46,565 nucleotides of DNA. Origin: Actinomycetes bacterium (GTDB taxonomy: Bacteria > Actinomycetota > Acidimicrobiia > Acidimicrobiales > Aldehydirespiratoraceae). A program made the position numbers and the translations under genes. Below the pieces are notes generated by a model. That model had not been told where the DNA came from and did not search any database. It saw nothing but the letters and a program-made list of their open reading frames with translations. The number at the start of each line of letters is the position of its first letter. Within the stretch, counting starts at the first letter, position 1. This document shows positions 17,615 through 25,904 of this stretch, one piece after another. The stretch covers positions 1-46,565 of the forward strand of contig JAJRXC010000067.1 of NCBI GenBank assembly GCA_024276495.1, read 5' to 3'.

Positions 17615-19411
17615 CTACCCGACGATGGTGACGGTGCCCGACGACCCGTCGACCCTGATGCGGTCGCCGGTCTTGATCTTGTTGGTGGCGAACCCGGTGC
17701 CGGTCACCGCCGGCACGCCGTACTCGCGGCACACGATCGCGGCGTGGCTCATCATCCCGCCGATGTCGGTGACACAGGCCCGGATCTTCGGGAACACCGG
17801 CGCCCAGCTCGGCGCGGTGATCGGGGCCACGAGGATCTCGCCGTCGACGAGCTCGTCGACGTCTTCGGGATCGAACACGAGACGGGCGATGCCCTCGGCC
17901 GTCCCGGGCGAGGCGGCCATGCCGGTCAGCGCGTTCTCGTCGCCGTCGTCGGAACCCAACCAGTTCTGCACCGATTCGGTGGTGATGCCCCACAGCATGA
18001 TCGTGAAGGGCTCGGTGATCACCTCCGGTGGCTCACCGAGGGCCTTGGGCGGCTGCCACGCCGACAGCCGCTCGTGGATCTCGCGCCGGCGGGCGATCTT
18101 GGGGCCCCAGTGGTGGGCGGCGGCGGTCGGGGCGTTGACCGCCCAGTTCGAGTAGTAGTCCCACAGCACCTCGTTCACCTCGTCGCGCCGCAGGAACAAG
18201 ATGTCGTCGTCGGCCGCCATGAGGCCGTCTTTCGCGAGGGTCGCGCCGAGCTCCTTCACCTTGCGCCACACCACGGACATGGTCCAGTGCTCGATGTAGA
18301 AGTTGTGGTTCTCGACATAGGGGAACACCACGCGGGCCAGCCCCAGCTTGCCGTCGAAGGCCTCGCGGTCTTCGTCGGTGCCGAGCAGGTCGCGGTACTC
18401 GTCGACGATCCGGTCACGTTCGGCTCTGATCTCCTCGATCGGGCGGGAGATGTCGTCGCCTGCCTCGATCTTGGCGATGTAGTCCCTGATGAACGCGTAG
18501 GGGATCTCGGGGTAGTCCCGCCAGATCTTGTCGAAGTGGTAGAAGCCGTTGCCGGACGTGAAGTTGAACCAGGGGTCCTCCGCCTCGGCCCATGCGGCCT
18601 GCCACTCGGCCCCGGCGTCGCCGGCCAGATCGACGTTCGCCGGATCGTCGAACGCTCGCGCGATTCCGAGATCGACGGCCTTTTGGGCCAGGACCTTCAG
18701 CTCCTCGTTGGGTCGGAACAGGTCCACTTCGACACCGGCCACCATCTTGGCGATGCCGAGATCGGGAATCGACGGGAAGGCTTCCTTGCAGAACCCGAAG
18801 AAGTCGAGATAGGCCGCGTAGCCGAGGTTGAGGAACTCGAAGTGGTAGTTCCACGTCTTCAAGATGAGGTCCTTGAACCGGTTGTACTCCGAGAGCAGCT
18901 CGTAGCCGCTACCGATGCCCAGCCCGTCGGTGACGACCGAGAGGTCCTCCATCTCCGGCAGGGGACCGAAATCGATCGACTCGATCTGGTCGATGGTGTC
19001 TTTCACCTTGACGAGCCAGTTCTCGTAGAGCTGGTCCCAGTTGGCGAAGTAGTGACCGGCCCGTTCCGTGAACTGGGGGACACGGGCTTCGATCTTCTCG
19101 GGGTCGACGCCCACCGGAGACAGGTAGGCGTAGCCGTAGAGGACCCGGAAATCGACGCCGTCGGCCGGCGGGATGCGGTAGTGGCGGCTGTTCATCTGGC
19201 TGAGCGAGGCGATGGACAGCTCCATGAACGTCGAGTCCCACGGAGTGAGCGCCTTGCCCCAGTGCATCGAGTCCCAGAACCAGAAGCGGCTCTCCTCGTA
19301 CTCGCGTCGCGCTTCTCCGAAGCTGACCGAGTACGGGTAGAGCTCCTCCCACCCGTCGACCCCTTGGGGTCCCTCGATCTTGAATGGACTCGGGAACCTG
19401 TTGTCAGCCAT
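17615..19411 (-). CDS. PEP synthase-like subunit with phosphohistidine domain (PpsA-like)
   Basis: A 598-residue protein. The C-terminal 100 residues are a PEP-utilising swivelling domain with the phospho-acceptor His556 in TDIGGMMSHAAIV. The long N-terminal part is helical, aromatic-rich and resembles the central region of phenylphosphate synthase subunit 1 rather than a PEP synthase barrel. It pairs with the ATP-grasp gene just upstream, 20 bases apart. The size pair of about 67 and 40 kDa mirrors Thauera phenylphosphate synthase and the CreH/CreI cresol kinase of Corynebacterium. The predicted reaction is transfer of the ATP beta-phosphate to a phenolic hydroxyl; the substrate is inferred from the operon. 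Confidence 0.8.
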   Translation of the reverse strand: MADNRFPSPFKIEGPQGVDGWEELYPYSVSFGEARREYEESRFWFWDSMHWGKALTPWDSTFMELSIASLSQMNSRHYRIPPADGVDFRVLYGYAYLSPVGVDPEKIEARVPQFTERAGHYFANWDQLYENWLVKVKDTIDQIESIDFGPLPEMEDLSVVTDGLGIGSGYELLSEYNRFKDLILKTWNYHFEFLNLGYAAYLDFFGFCKEAFPSIPDLGIAKMVAGVEVDLFRPNEELKVLAQKAVDLGIARAFDDPANVDLAGDAGAEWQAAWAEAEDPWFNFTSGNGFYHFDKIWRDYPEIPYAFIRDYIAKIEAGDDISRPIEEIRAERDRIVDEYRDLLGTDEDREAFDGKLGLARVVFPYVENHNFYIEHWTMSVVWRKVKELGATLAKDGLMAADDDILFLRRDEVNEVLWDYYSNWAVNAPTAAAHHWGPKIARRREIHERLSAWQPPKALGEPPEVITEPFTIMLWGITTESVQNWLGSDDGDENALTGMAASPGTAEGIARLVFDPEDVDELVDGEILVAPITAPSWAPVFPKIRACVTDIGGMMSHAAIVCREYGVPAVTGTGFATNKIKTGDRIRVDGSSGTVTIVG

Positions 19412-19431
19412 TTCTCTACCCCCTGGTTTGG

Positions 19432-20514
19432 TCAGTTCTTGTTCTTGTCGTGCAGCGGTGACAGCAAGGTCGACACGATCGACGACATCGGATCCCCGTT
19501 GCCCCTCGAGATCGCTTTCACGTCTTTTTGCGACCACACGGTCTCCGGCCTGCTCTGCAGCATCACGACGTTCTCGCCGGCCGGAAGGTGGCGGTCGATG
19601 GCCCACTCCACGTCTTGTGGGCAGCCGTAGTGCTTCTCGGCTTTCCTCGCGAGGATCGCGACGCCCACGAGGTCTTCGTCGGTGACCGACGGCTGCGTGC
19701 GGCGTTCTTCCTCCACCGGCAGCTTTTTCACCACCCCGTCGGGCGTGAGACGGTATTCGACGTGCTTGTCGGAGATCTCGCGCTTCACCACCTCGCGCAG
19801 CACCTTGTCGACCAGGAAGTTGTCGGGGGTGACCTCGCCCGACACGACCGCCTCGCCGAGCCCCCACGCCGCGTCGATGGCCACTTGGGAGCGGTCGCCG
19901 TTGGTGGGGTTGAGCGTGAACGCGACACCGGCCGCGACCGGGTCGACCATCTTCTGGACACCGACCGACATGGCGATGGAGTGGTGGAGGTAGCCCATCG
20001 AATGGCGGTAGGCGATGGCGCGATCGGTGAACAGGGACGACCAGCACCGTCGCACGTGGTGGATGACCTCGTCGGCGGAACGGATCCACAGGTAGGTGTC
20101 CTGTTGTCCGGCGAACGACGCGTCGGGAAGATCCTCGGCGGTGGCCGACGACCGCACCGCGACCGCCACATCGTCGATCTCACAGTGCCGGCACAACGCC
20201 TCGTAGGCCTCGGTGATGTCGGCTGCGACCTCGTCGGGCACCGGGACCGCCTCCATGCGCGCCCGGATCCGACGGGAGGTCTCGATGTTGGCGGCGTGGT
20301 CGTCGTGATCGATCCCCCGCAGGAGGCCGTTGATGTCGTCGACGAGGTCGCCGTCGCGCCAGATCGATTCGTAGGCGTTGGTGGTGACCGCGAATCCGGG
20401 CGGGACCGGTAGCTCGGCCATCATCATCTCGCCGAGGCTGGCGTTCTTGCCACCGACGAACCCCTTGTGGAGGTCTCGGTCGTAGCGGTCGAACCAGACG
20501 ATGTGATCGGTCAT
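19432..20514 (-). CDS. PEP synthase-like ATP-grasp subunit (PpsB-like)
   Basis: A 360-residue PEP synthase/pyruvate phosphate dikinase ATP-binding domain without the swivelling or barrel domains. Motifs include GGKNASLGEMM near residue 21, AVRSSATAEDLPDASFAGQQ, AWGLGEAVVSGEV and the terminal MLQSRPETVW. It should split ATP to load the phosphohistidine of the PpsA-like partner. The ATG at 20514 gives the usual family N-terminus (IVWFDRYD). An in-frame ATG at 20598 would add 28 residues beginning MCEACP, which cannot be excluded. The gene order, ATP-grasp then His-domain subunit, supports a single two-chain kinase. Confidence 0.83.
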   Translation of the reverse strand: MTDHIVWFDRYDRDLHKGFVGGKNASLGEMMMAELPVPPGFAVTTNAYESIWRDGDLVDDINGLLRGIDHDDHAANIETSRRIRARMEAVPVPDEVAADITEAYEALCRHCEIDDVAVAVRSSATAEDLPDASFAGQQDTYLWIRSADEVIHHVRRCWSSLFTDRAIAYRHSMGYLHHSIAMSVGVQKMVDPVAAGVAFTLNPTNGDRSQVAIDAAWGLGEAVVSGEVTPDNFLVDKVLREVVKREISDKHVEYRLTPDGVVKKLPVEEERRTQPSVTDEDLVGVAILARKAEKHYGCPQDVEWAIDRHLPAGENVVMLQSRPETVWSQKDVKAISRGNGDPMSSIVSTLLSPLHDKNKN

Positions 20515-20641
20515 GGCCGAATCGACTCTCGTCGCGACGAACGAACGCACCGTCGTGAGCTCGTGCTCCCAATCGATGATCGGACAGGCCTCACACATCG
20601 TGTCGACTCTCCCGTACGAGGACGTCGGATGGCAGGGGCCG

Positions 20642-21742
20642 TCATCGCTGATTCTCCATGCCGGCCCACTCGTCGTGGACTGCCCAGACGGGAAGTCGGC
20701 CGACATCGGGGACTTTCACTTCCTGCACCCGGTTGCGGTAGGCGACCAGCGCGTCGCGTTCTCCGGTGGGTCGCGCCGCGTCGCCCACCAACTTCACGCG
20801 CACGTGTTCGGTGTTGTAGGGCTCGCCGGGGTCGTAGCCGAGCGCCGACACCGCGAACGCCCGAACGCACCCGGAGTGGGTGGCGATGGCGAGGCGGGCC
20901 CCGGGGAACTCCGTCGACAGTCGAACGATCCCGGCCCAGAAGCGGCGGACGCACATGGTGGGCGGTTCGAAGTGCAGCAGCGGGATCGTCAACCAGTGCT
21001 CGATGGGGTCTCCTCCGCCTTCCTGGGTGCGCCAGAAGCGGTCCATCTCCACGAGCCAGAGGGGGCGGTCGCCCTGCGCGGATCGTTCGAAACCCTCGAG
21101 CAGCGAGTGGTATTCGCGAAACGCGGCGGTGACGTCCTTGATGCCGTCGGGCGCGGCGAAGCCGAAGTTGCGGAACTCGTCGGCTGGTTCGGGTCCGATG
21201 ATCTCGATGTCTTTTTCGTATTGGGCCAGGCCGTCGAGCAGCCCTCGGTGGATCTGCTCGGAGGTCTCGCGGGCCCGGCTGGTGGCGGCGTGGCGCAACA
21301 CGACCGTCTCGCCGTCCTTGACCCGACGAGACAGGGTGCGGCCGTAGCTGTGGGCCTGCCATGCGCCCTGTGGGGTGAGGCCCGAATCGGTGGAGTAGCC
21401 CTGCGTCTCGCCGTGGCGGATCAGGTAGATGTCGTTGAGCAACTGGCGGGCGGCGCCGGCGGGTGCCGAGATCTCCTTGTTGCGGTTGTCCTCGGTGAGC
21501 GCCTGTTGCATCGGCAGGTCGGCTCGCTGCCACAGCGGCTGCTCGGCTCGGGACGATGCCGGGGTCGCGTCGTCTCGACGGGCCCTGAACTGCCGAAGAT
21601 AGAGGGGCTCGTCGCCATCGTGGCCGAGCGGATCGGATCCGTTGGTGGCGCCGGTTCGTTCACGGAAACGAGCGAGGTAGAGCGGCGCGTCGAAGCGGTC
21701 GGTGGCCTTCGGGGCCTTGGCGGGGACGTCGCGGCGGCTCAC
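20642..21742 (-). CDS. Histidine phosphatase-family protein with N-terminal extension
   Basis: A 366-residue protein. Residues 104-330 form a phosphoglycerate mutase-like phosphatase with the catalytic IRHGET (His110), LRHAATSRARET and a second His in AIATHSGCVRAF. About 100 residues precede it and contain short repeats of the form APLYLARFR, EPLYLRQFR and QPLWQRADL, of unknown role. It starts with GTG at 21742, overlapping the dioxygenase stop (GTGA). In this operon it is a good candidate to remove phosphate from an aryl phosphate after oxidation, analogous in logic to CreD of the 4-cresol pathway. That is inference; a regulatory phosphatase is the alternative. Confidence 0.8.
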   Translation of the reverse strand: MSRRDVPAKAPKATDRFDAPLYLARFRERTGATNGSDPLGHDGDEPLYLRQFRARRDDATPASSRAEQPLWQRADLPMQQALTEDNRNKEISAPAGAARQLLNDIYLIRHGETQGYSTDSGLTPQGAWQAHSYGRTLSRRVKDGETVVLRHAATSRARETSEQIHRGLLDGLAQYEKDIEIIGPEPADEFRNFGFAAPDGIKDVTAAFREYHSLLEGFERSAQGDRPLWLVEMDRFWRTQEGGGDPIEHWLTIPLLHFEPPTMCVRRFWAGIVRLSTEFPGARLAIATHSGCVRAFAVSALGYDPGEPYNTEHVRVKLVGDAARPTGERDALVAYRNRVQEVKVPDVGRLPVWAVHDEWAGMENQR

Positions 21743-22656
21743 GAGTGCACCGTCATGAAGCCCTGGTCGACTTGACCCCGGTAGGTGAAGATCGCTCGTC
21801 CCATCTCCGCTTCGGTCCAGGTGGTGGGCTCGTCGTCGGGGTCGAACGCGTAGCCGCCGGTGTAGACCTCGTTGCGGTTGCCGGCCGGGTCGAAGAAGTA
21901 GAGGCCACATCCCCGCGTGGCACCGTGGCGGGTCGGCCCGGCGTCGATCGGGACGCCGTGATACGCGCAGGTGTCGGCGGCGACGCGGAGGTCGTTCCAC
22001 TCGTCGACCCAGTAGGCGAGATGGTGGAATCCGCCGTCGGGGCCGGTGAGGAACGCGATGTCGTGCGCGGTGTGCGACCGCTCGAGAAAGGTGGTGAGCT
22101 GATGTCCGTCGTCGGCGAGGATCTGCTCGGTGAGGCGGAACTCGAGCACGTCCCGGAAGAAGCGGGTGACACCGTCGACGTCTTCGCACAACAAGAAGAC
22201 GTGATCGAGACGGGGCGGATGCATGCCGACGAGGTCGTCGGGCGCGGGTGGGGGGTTGAGCAGCGGCAACCCGTTGCCGACCTGGGCCATGCCGTACTCG
22301 AGATCGATCGTGTGTCCGCTGGGGCCGACGAACCGGGCGGTGACCCCGGATCCCTCGGCCAGCTCCCCGGGGTGGAAGCGCTCGACGGCGATGCCGGCGT
22401 CGCTGACCCGTTGCGCCACCCGGTCGAGCTCGGCCTCGGAGGTGAGCTTGAACCCGAGGCCGTCGAGCCCGTAGGTGGGCGCCGCGGTGAGGATCAAGGA
22501 GTGGTGCTGGTGCTCGTCCCACCCCTTGAGGTAGGCGCGATCGTCGTCGTGGCCGGTCACCACCAGGCCCACGACCTCGCTGTAGTAGGCCAGGGCGAGC
22601 TCGAGATCGGGCACCCGCACGTCGACGTGGGAGAGGCGGAGGATTCCGTCGGTCAT
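21739..22656 (-). CDS. Extradiol (catechol 2,3-) dioxygenase, copy B
   Basis: A 305-residue vicinal-oxygen-chelate dioxygenase of two glyoxalase-like modules. Iron ligands expected in the C-terminal module are visible: His in PRLDHVFLL, His in GFHHLAYW, Glu in NRNEVYTGGY. It cleaves a catechol beside its hydroxyls to a semialdehyde using Fe(II) and O2. It is a clear paralogue of the next upstream gene (shared DVRVPDLELA, LLNPPP, FFRDVLEFRLTEQ). Seven bases separate the two genes. Different residues in the pocket-forming region suggest different ring substitution preferences, which I cannot assign. Confidence 0.9.
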   Translation of the reverse strand: MTDGILRLSHVDVRVPDLELALAYYSEVVGLVVTGHDDDRAYLKGWDEHQHHSLILTAAPTYGLDGLGFKLTSEAELDRVAQRVSDAGIAVERFHPGELAEGSGVTARFVGPSGHTIDLEYGMAQVGNGLPLLNPPPAPDDLVGMHPPRLDHVFLLCEDVDGVTRFFRDVLEFRLTEQILADDGHQLTTFLERSHTAHDIAFLTGPDGGFHHLAYWVDEWNDLRVAADTCAYHGVPIDAGPTRHGATRGCGLYFFDPAGNRNEVYTGGYAFDPDDEPTTWTEAEMGRAIFTYRGQVDQGFMTVHS

Positions 22657-22663
22657 CGCGTCC

Positions 22664-23572
22664 TCATGTGTGGACGGTGGCGAACCGCTCGTTGAGCGTG
22701 CCTTCGTAGTAGAACACCGCGCGGCCGGCGCGATCGTCGGTCCACGTGATGGTGGGGAAGTCGGGGTCGGGCCGATAGCCGCCCGAGAACACCTCGTTGC
22801 GCGTTCCCATCGGATCGAAGAAGTAGATCGTGTTGCCCCGGGTGAGGCCGTGGCGGGTGGGCCCCACATCGATGCTGATGCCGTTGAACGCCAAGATGTC
22901 GGCCGCTCTGCGAATGTGGTCCCAGTCGTCGAGCCAGAACGAGAAGTGGTGCAGCGCGCCGTTGGGGCCCTGCACGAAGGCGATGTCGTGGGGTTTGGCG
23001 GAACGTTCGAGAAAGGCGATGGTCTGATGGCCGCCACCGTCGAGCAACTGCTCCGTGAGCCGGAAATCGAGGACGTCCTGGAAGAAACGGCTCACCTCGG
23101 GCACCTCCTCGGCGTGTACGAGAAGGTGATCGATCCGCGGCGGTGCGATGCCGACGAGGTCGGGCACGATCGGGGGCGGGTTCAGCAGCGGGAGCCGACC
23201 GCCGACCTTCTCCACCTCGTGGACGAGCTCCATCTCGTGCCCGGACGGCAGCTCGAAGCGGATCGATTCGCCCTGACCGACCTCCTCACCGGCCGAGACC
23301 CGTTGCACGGGCAGGCCGGCGGCCTCGATGCGGGTCTCGAACTCGTCGAGGTCGTCGGGTCGGTCGACCTTGAACGCGAACCGGTCGATCCCGACACGGG
23401 TGTCGTGGCGCACGGCGAGGCAGTGGTGATCCCGCTCGTCCCAGCACTTGAAGAAGATCCGGTCCGACGTGCGGCCGCTGATGTCGAGCCCCATGACCTG
23501 CGTGTAGTACGCGGCCGCCAACTCGAGGTCGGGCACAGTGATGTCCACGTGGCTCAGCCGGTAGATCCCCAT
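22664..23572 (-). CDS. Extradiol (catechol 2,3-) dioxygenase, copy A
   Basis: A 302-residue extradiol dioxygenase, first gene of the aromatic operon. The two-module architecture and C-terminal ligands are intact (His in PRIDHLLVH, His in ALHHFSFW, Glu in TRNEVFSGGY). Start ATG 23572 gives MGIYRLSHVDITVPDLE, aligned with the paralogue downstream. It is divergent from the IclR gene across 80 bases that carry a candidate operator, so both directions are probably controlled by IclR. Product ring-fission semialdehyde would feed the dehydrogenase at the far end of this operon. Confidence 0.9.
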   Translation of the reverse strand: MGIYRLSHVDITVPDLELAAAYYTQVMGLDISGRTSDRIFFKCWDERDHHCLAVRHDTRVGIDRFAFKVDRPDDLDEFETRIEAAGLPVQRVSAGEEVGQGESIRFELPSGHEMELVHEVEKVGGRLPLLNPPPIVPDLVGIAPPRIDHLLVHAEEVPEVSRFFQDVLDFRLTEQLLDGGGHQTIAFLERSAKPHDIAFVQGPNGALHHFSFWLDDWDHIRRAADILAFNGISIDVGPTRHGLTRGNTIYFFDPMGTRNEVFSGGYRPDPDFPTITWTDDRAGRAVFYYEGTLNERFATVHT

Positions 23573-23615
23573 CGGTTTCGAACCTATGGTCGGGCGAGTC
23601 ACCACCGGGCAACTA

Positions 23616-23630
23616 TTCCGCATAGCGGGA
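23616..23630. promoter_or_regulatory. Candidate IclR operator
   Basis: TTCCGCATAGCGGGA is an imperfect palindrome (TTCCGC/GCGGGA around ATA) in the 80-base region between the divergent IclR gene and the aromatic operon. IclR-family sites often contain TTCCG/CGGAA half-sites. It is the only such element seen there; the assignment rests on position and symmetry. Confidence 0.4.
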
Positions 23631-23652
23631 CACCGGGCTACGGTTGGCGGCC

Positions 23653-24420
23653 ATGGCCGGCAACCGACTCTCATCAGTGGCGAGCGCCGTGCGGCTGTTG
23701 AAGGCCTTCACCGCGTCACGTCCGAGTTGGGGGGTCACCGACTTGTCGGACCACCTGGGGCTCTCGAAGTCGACGGTGCACCGCATCCTCGCCACGCTGG
23801 CCGACGAGCGGATGCTCGAGCAGGACGCCCACACGGGCCGCTACCGGCTCGGCCTCACGATGTTCGATCTCGCCGCGGCGGTTCCCACCCAGCGGGGCCT
23901 TCACGAGGCGGTGTTGCTCCCGATGACCGACCTGCGCAACCGCACCGGCGAGACCGTCCAGGTGGGGGTGCTCGACGGTCGGCAGGTGGTCTATGTCGAA
24001 CGGCTCGACAGCCCCAACACGCTCCGCATGTTCACCGAGTTGGGGAGGCGGAACCACGCCCATTGCACCGGATCGGGAAAGGCTCTCCTGGCCTTCGCCT
24101 CCCCGTCGAGGCAGGCCCGCATCCTGCGGGGATGGGAGCTGCCCGCGCTCACCGAGCACACGATCACGTCCACCGCGAAGCTGAAGACGGAGCTGACCGA
24201 GATCCGCCGCCGAGGGTTCGCCGAGAACCGTCACGAGTCCGAGATCGGGGTCGTGTCGATCGCCGCGCCCATCCGTGACGGCACCGGCGGGTGCATCGCC
24301 GCGTTGAGCGTGGCCGGCCCCGCCGAGCGCATCGACGAGCAGCGCGACGCGGTGGCCGAAGCCGTCGTCTTGCTCGCCCACACCGCGTCGAGACGGCTCG
24401 GCCACTCGGGACGGAGCTGA
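23653..24420 (+). CDS. IclR-family transcriptional regulator
   Basis: A 255-residue protein with an N-terminal winged helix (WGVTDLSDHLGLSKSTVHRILATL) and a C-terminal IclR effector-binding GAF-like domain (ETVQVGVLDGRQVVYVERLDS, HCTGSGKALLAF, ESEIGVVSIAAPI). IclR proteins commonly control aromatic catabolism, as activators or repressors responding to pathway intermediates. It is divergent from the dioxygenase operon and leads the plus-strand HAD-hydratase genes without a gap. ATG 23653 is preferred over a TTG three codons upstream. Confidence 0.92.
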   Translation: MAGNRLSSVASAVRLLKAFTASRPSWGVTDLSDHLGLSKSTVHRILATLADERMLEQDAHTGRYRLGLTMFDLAAAVPTQRGLHEAVLLPMTDLRNRTGETVQVGVLDGRQVVYVERLDSPNTLRMFTELGRRNHAHCTGSGKALLAFASPSRQARILRGWELPALTEHTITSTAKLKTELTEIRRRGFAENRHESEIGVVSIAAPIRDGTGGCIAALSVAGPAERIDEQRDAVAEAVVLLAHTASRRLGHSGRS

Positions 24421-25134
24421 ATGAACCTGCACAACCATCCCGCCATGCGGGACAGCCGCGACCGGCCGTTCGATGTCGTGCTCCTCGACTTCGGAGGCGT
24501 TTGCCTGGTCAATCCGGTCGAGTTGCACCATCGCGCCGAGGAGCTCCTGGGGCTCGAACCCGGCACTCTCGACTGGCTCGGCCCGCTCGACCCCGCGACG
24601 GATCCACCGTGGCGGGAGATGACGACCGGGAACGGTCTGTCCGAGCGCGACTACTGGCACCTGAGAGCCGCCGAGGTCGGCGCCGCCGCCGGTCGGGATC
24701 TGTCCCTCACCGACTACATGACGCTGCTCTACGACCCGCCGACCCCCGACATCATCCGACCCGAGGCCACCGCCGTGACGAAAAGGGTTCTCGCGAGCGG
24801 CTGTGGTGTCTCGGTGCTGACGAACGACATGTCGGCCTTCCACGGCGCCGCATGGGCCGAGCGGGTGCCGTTTCTGACCCTCGTCGATCACGTCGTCGAC
24901 TGCTCCGACACCGACATCCTCAAACCCGACCCCTGCGCCTACCGCCGCGCGCTCGACATCCTCGCGGTGGCTCCCGATCGGGTTCTGTTCGTCGACGACC
25001 AGCCCGGGAACGTCACCGGCGCGATCGACGCAGGGATGGAAGCGATGTGGTTCGACATCGCCCACGCCACCGAGTCGTGGGCGGCGATCGCCGACGCCGC
25101 CGGCGTCGGCGTCGGCGACGCCGGGGAGACCTGA
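24421..25134 (+). CDS. HAD-superfamily hydrolase with cap domain
   Basis: A 237-residue HAD hydrolase. Motif I is LLDFGGVC with nucleophile Asp23; motif II is VLTNDMS; motif III/IV is LKPDPCAYRRALD and VLFVDDQPGN. A roughly 80-residue helical cap follows motif I. The acid/base Asp at the usual second position of motif I is a Gly, a pattern seen in non-phosphatase or atypical HADs. It begins directly after the IclR stop. The 150-residue gene at 25905-26357 looks like a paralogue lacking the cap. The substrate is unknown; dehalogenase or phosphatase roles in aromatic metabolism are possible. Confidence 0.82.
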   Translation: MNLHNHPAMRDSRDRPFDVVLLDFGGVCLVNPVELHHRAEELLGLEPGTLDWLGPLDPATDPPWREMTTGNGLSERDYWHLRAAEVGAAAGRDLSLTDYMTLLYDPPTPDIIRPEATAVTKRVLASGCGVSVLTNDMSAFHGAAWAERVPFLTLVDHVVDCSDTDILKPDPCAYRRALDILAVAPDRVLFVDDQPGNVTGAIDAGMEAMWFDIAHATESWAAIADAAGVGVGDAGET

Positions 25135-25135
25135 G

Positions 25136-25903
25136 ATGCCCGGTCCGGCAGAGATCGTCGAGCTCGCCCTCGAGCTCGCCGCCGCGGAAGCCGCCGGCAC
25201 ACCCGTGCCGCGCCCGACGCAGCGCTTCCCCTCGCTGACCTGGGACGACGCCCGGGAGATCGCCCGAGCCCGTGACGGTCTCCGCCGAGAGGACGGCGAC
25301 ACGCACGTCGGGTTCAAGCTGGGGTGGACGTCGGCGGCGATGAGAGACACGCTCGGCATCGACCGCCCCAACTGGGGCACGCTCTGGAGCTCGCAGCTGG
25401 CCACGGGCCGGCTCGGGACGGACCGCCTCCGTCACGCCAAGATCGAGCCGGAGGTCGTGTACACCGCCGGACTCGACCTCGAGGGTCCGAACATCACCGC
25501 GAACGACGTGAGGGCCGCGGCGGCGGGATGGGCCCTCGGCATCGAGGTCGTCCATCCCCGGTACGCCTCCTACGAGTTCACCTGGCTCGACAACACCGCC
25601 GACAACTCCTCCGCGGCGGCGTTCGTACTCGGACCCTCGACCGGCGCCGAGCTCGACCCCGCCTCGGTCGAGCTCACCTTCTCCGCCGGCGGGGCGACGC
25701 GGGTGGGCCGGGGCGACCAGGCGATGGGATCCCCGGCCGAGGCGGTCGCGTGGCTCGTCCGTTCCCTCGCCGCCGAGAACGAGACGCTGCGTGCGGGCCA
25801 GATCGTCTTCTCCGGCGGCCTCACCGCGCCCTTCGATGTCGAGCCGGGCCTGCGCTACCGGGCCGAGGCGCCCGGTCTCGGCACCGTCGAGCTCCGGAGC
25901 TGA
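25136..25903 (+). CDS. 2-keto-4-pentenoate hydratase-family protein
   Basis: A 255-residue fumarylacetoacetate hydrolase-fold protein, third of this family in the window. GFKLGWTSAAMRDTLGI, PNWGTLWSS, KIEPEVVYTAGLDL and IEVVHPRYASYEFTWLDNTADN match the hydratase/decarboxylase family with metal-binding Glu residues. It is more divergent than the two operon copies, so it may act on a substituted dienoate or be an isomerase/decarboxylase of a side pathway. One base separates it from the HAD gene, and it belongs to the IclR-led unit. Its stop is one base from the stop of a converging HAD gene. Confidence 0.85.
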   Translation: MPGPAEIVELALELAAAEAAGTPVPRPTQRFPSLTWDDAREIARARDGLRREDGDTHVGFKLGWTSAAMRDTLGIDRPNWGTLWSSQLATGRLGTDRLRHAKIEPEVVYTAGLDLEGPNITANDVRAAAAGWALGIEVVHPRYASYEFTWLDNTADNSSAAAFVLGPSTGAELDPASVELTFSAGGATRVGRGDQAMGSPAEAVAWLVRSLAAENETLRAGQIVFSGGLTAPFDVEPGLRYRAEAPGLGTVELRS

Positions 25904-25904
25904 A

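Noticed and set aside
24990-25130. GGCGTC repeat at the end of the HAD gene as a structural element
   Set aside because: It simply encodes Gly-Val-Gly within the gene; no stable or conserved feature is evident.
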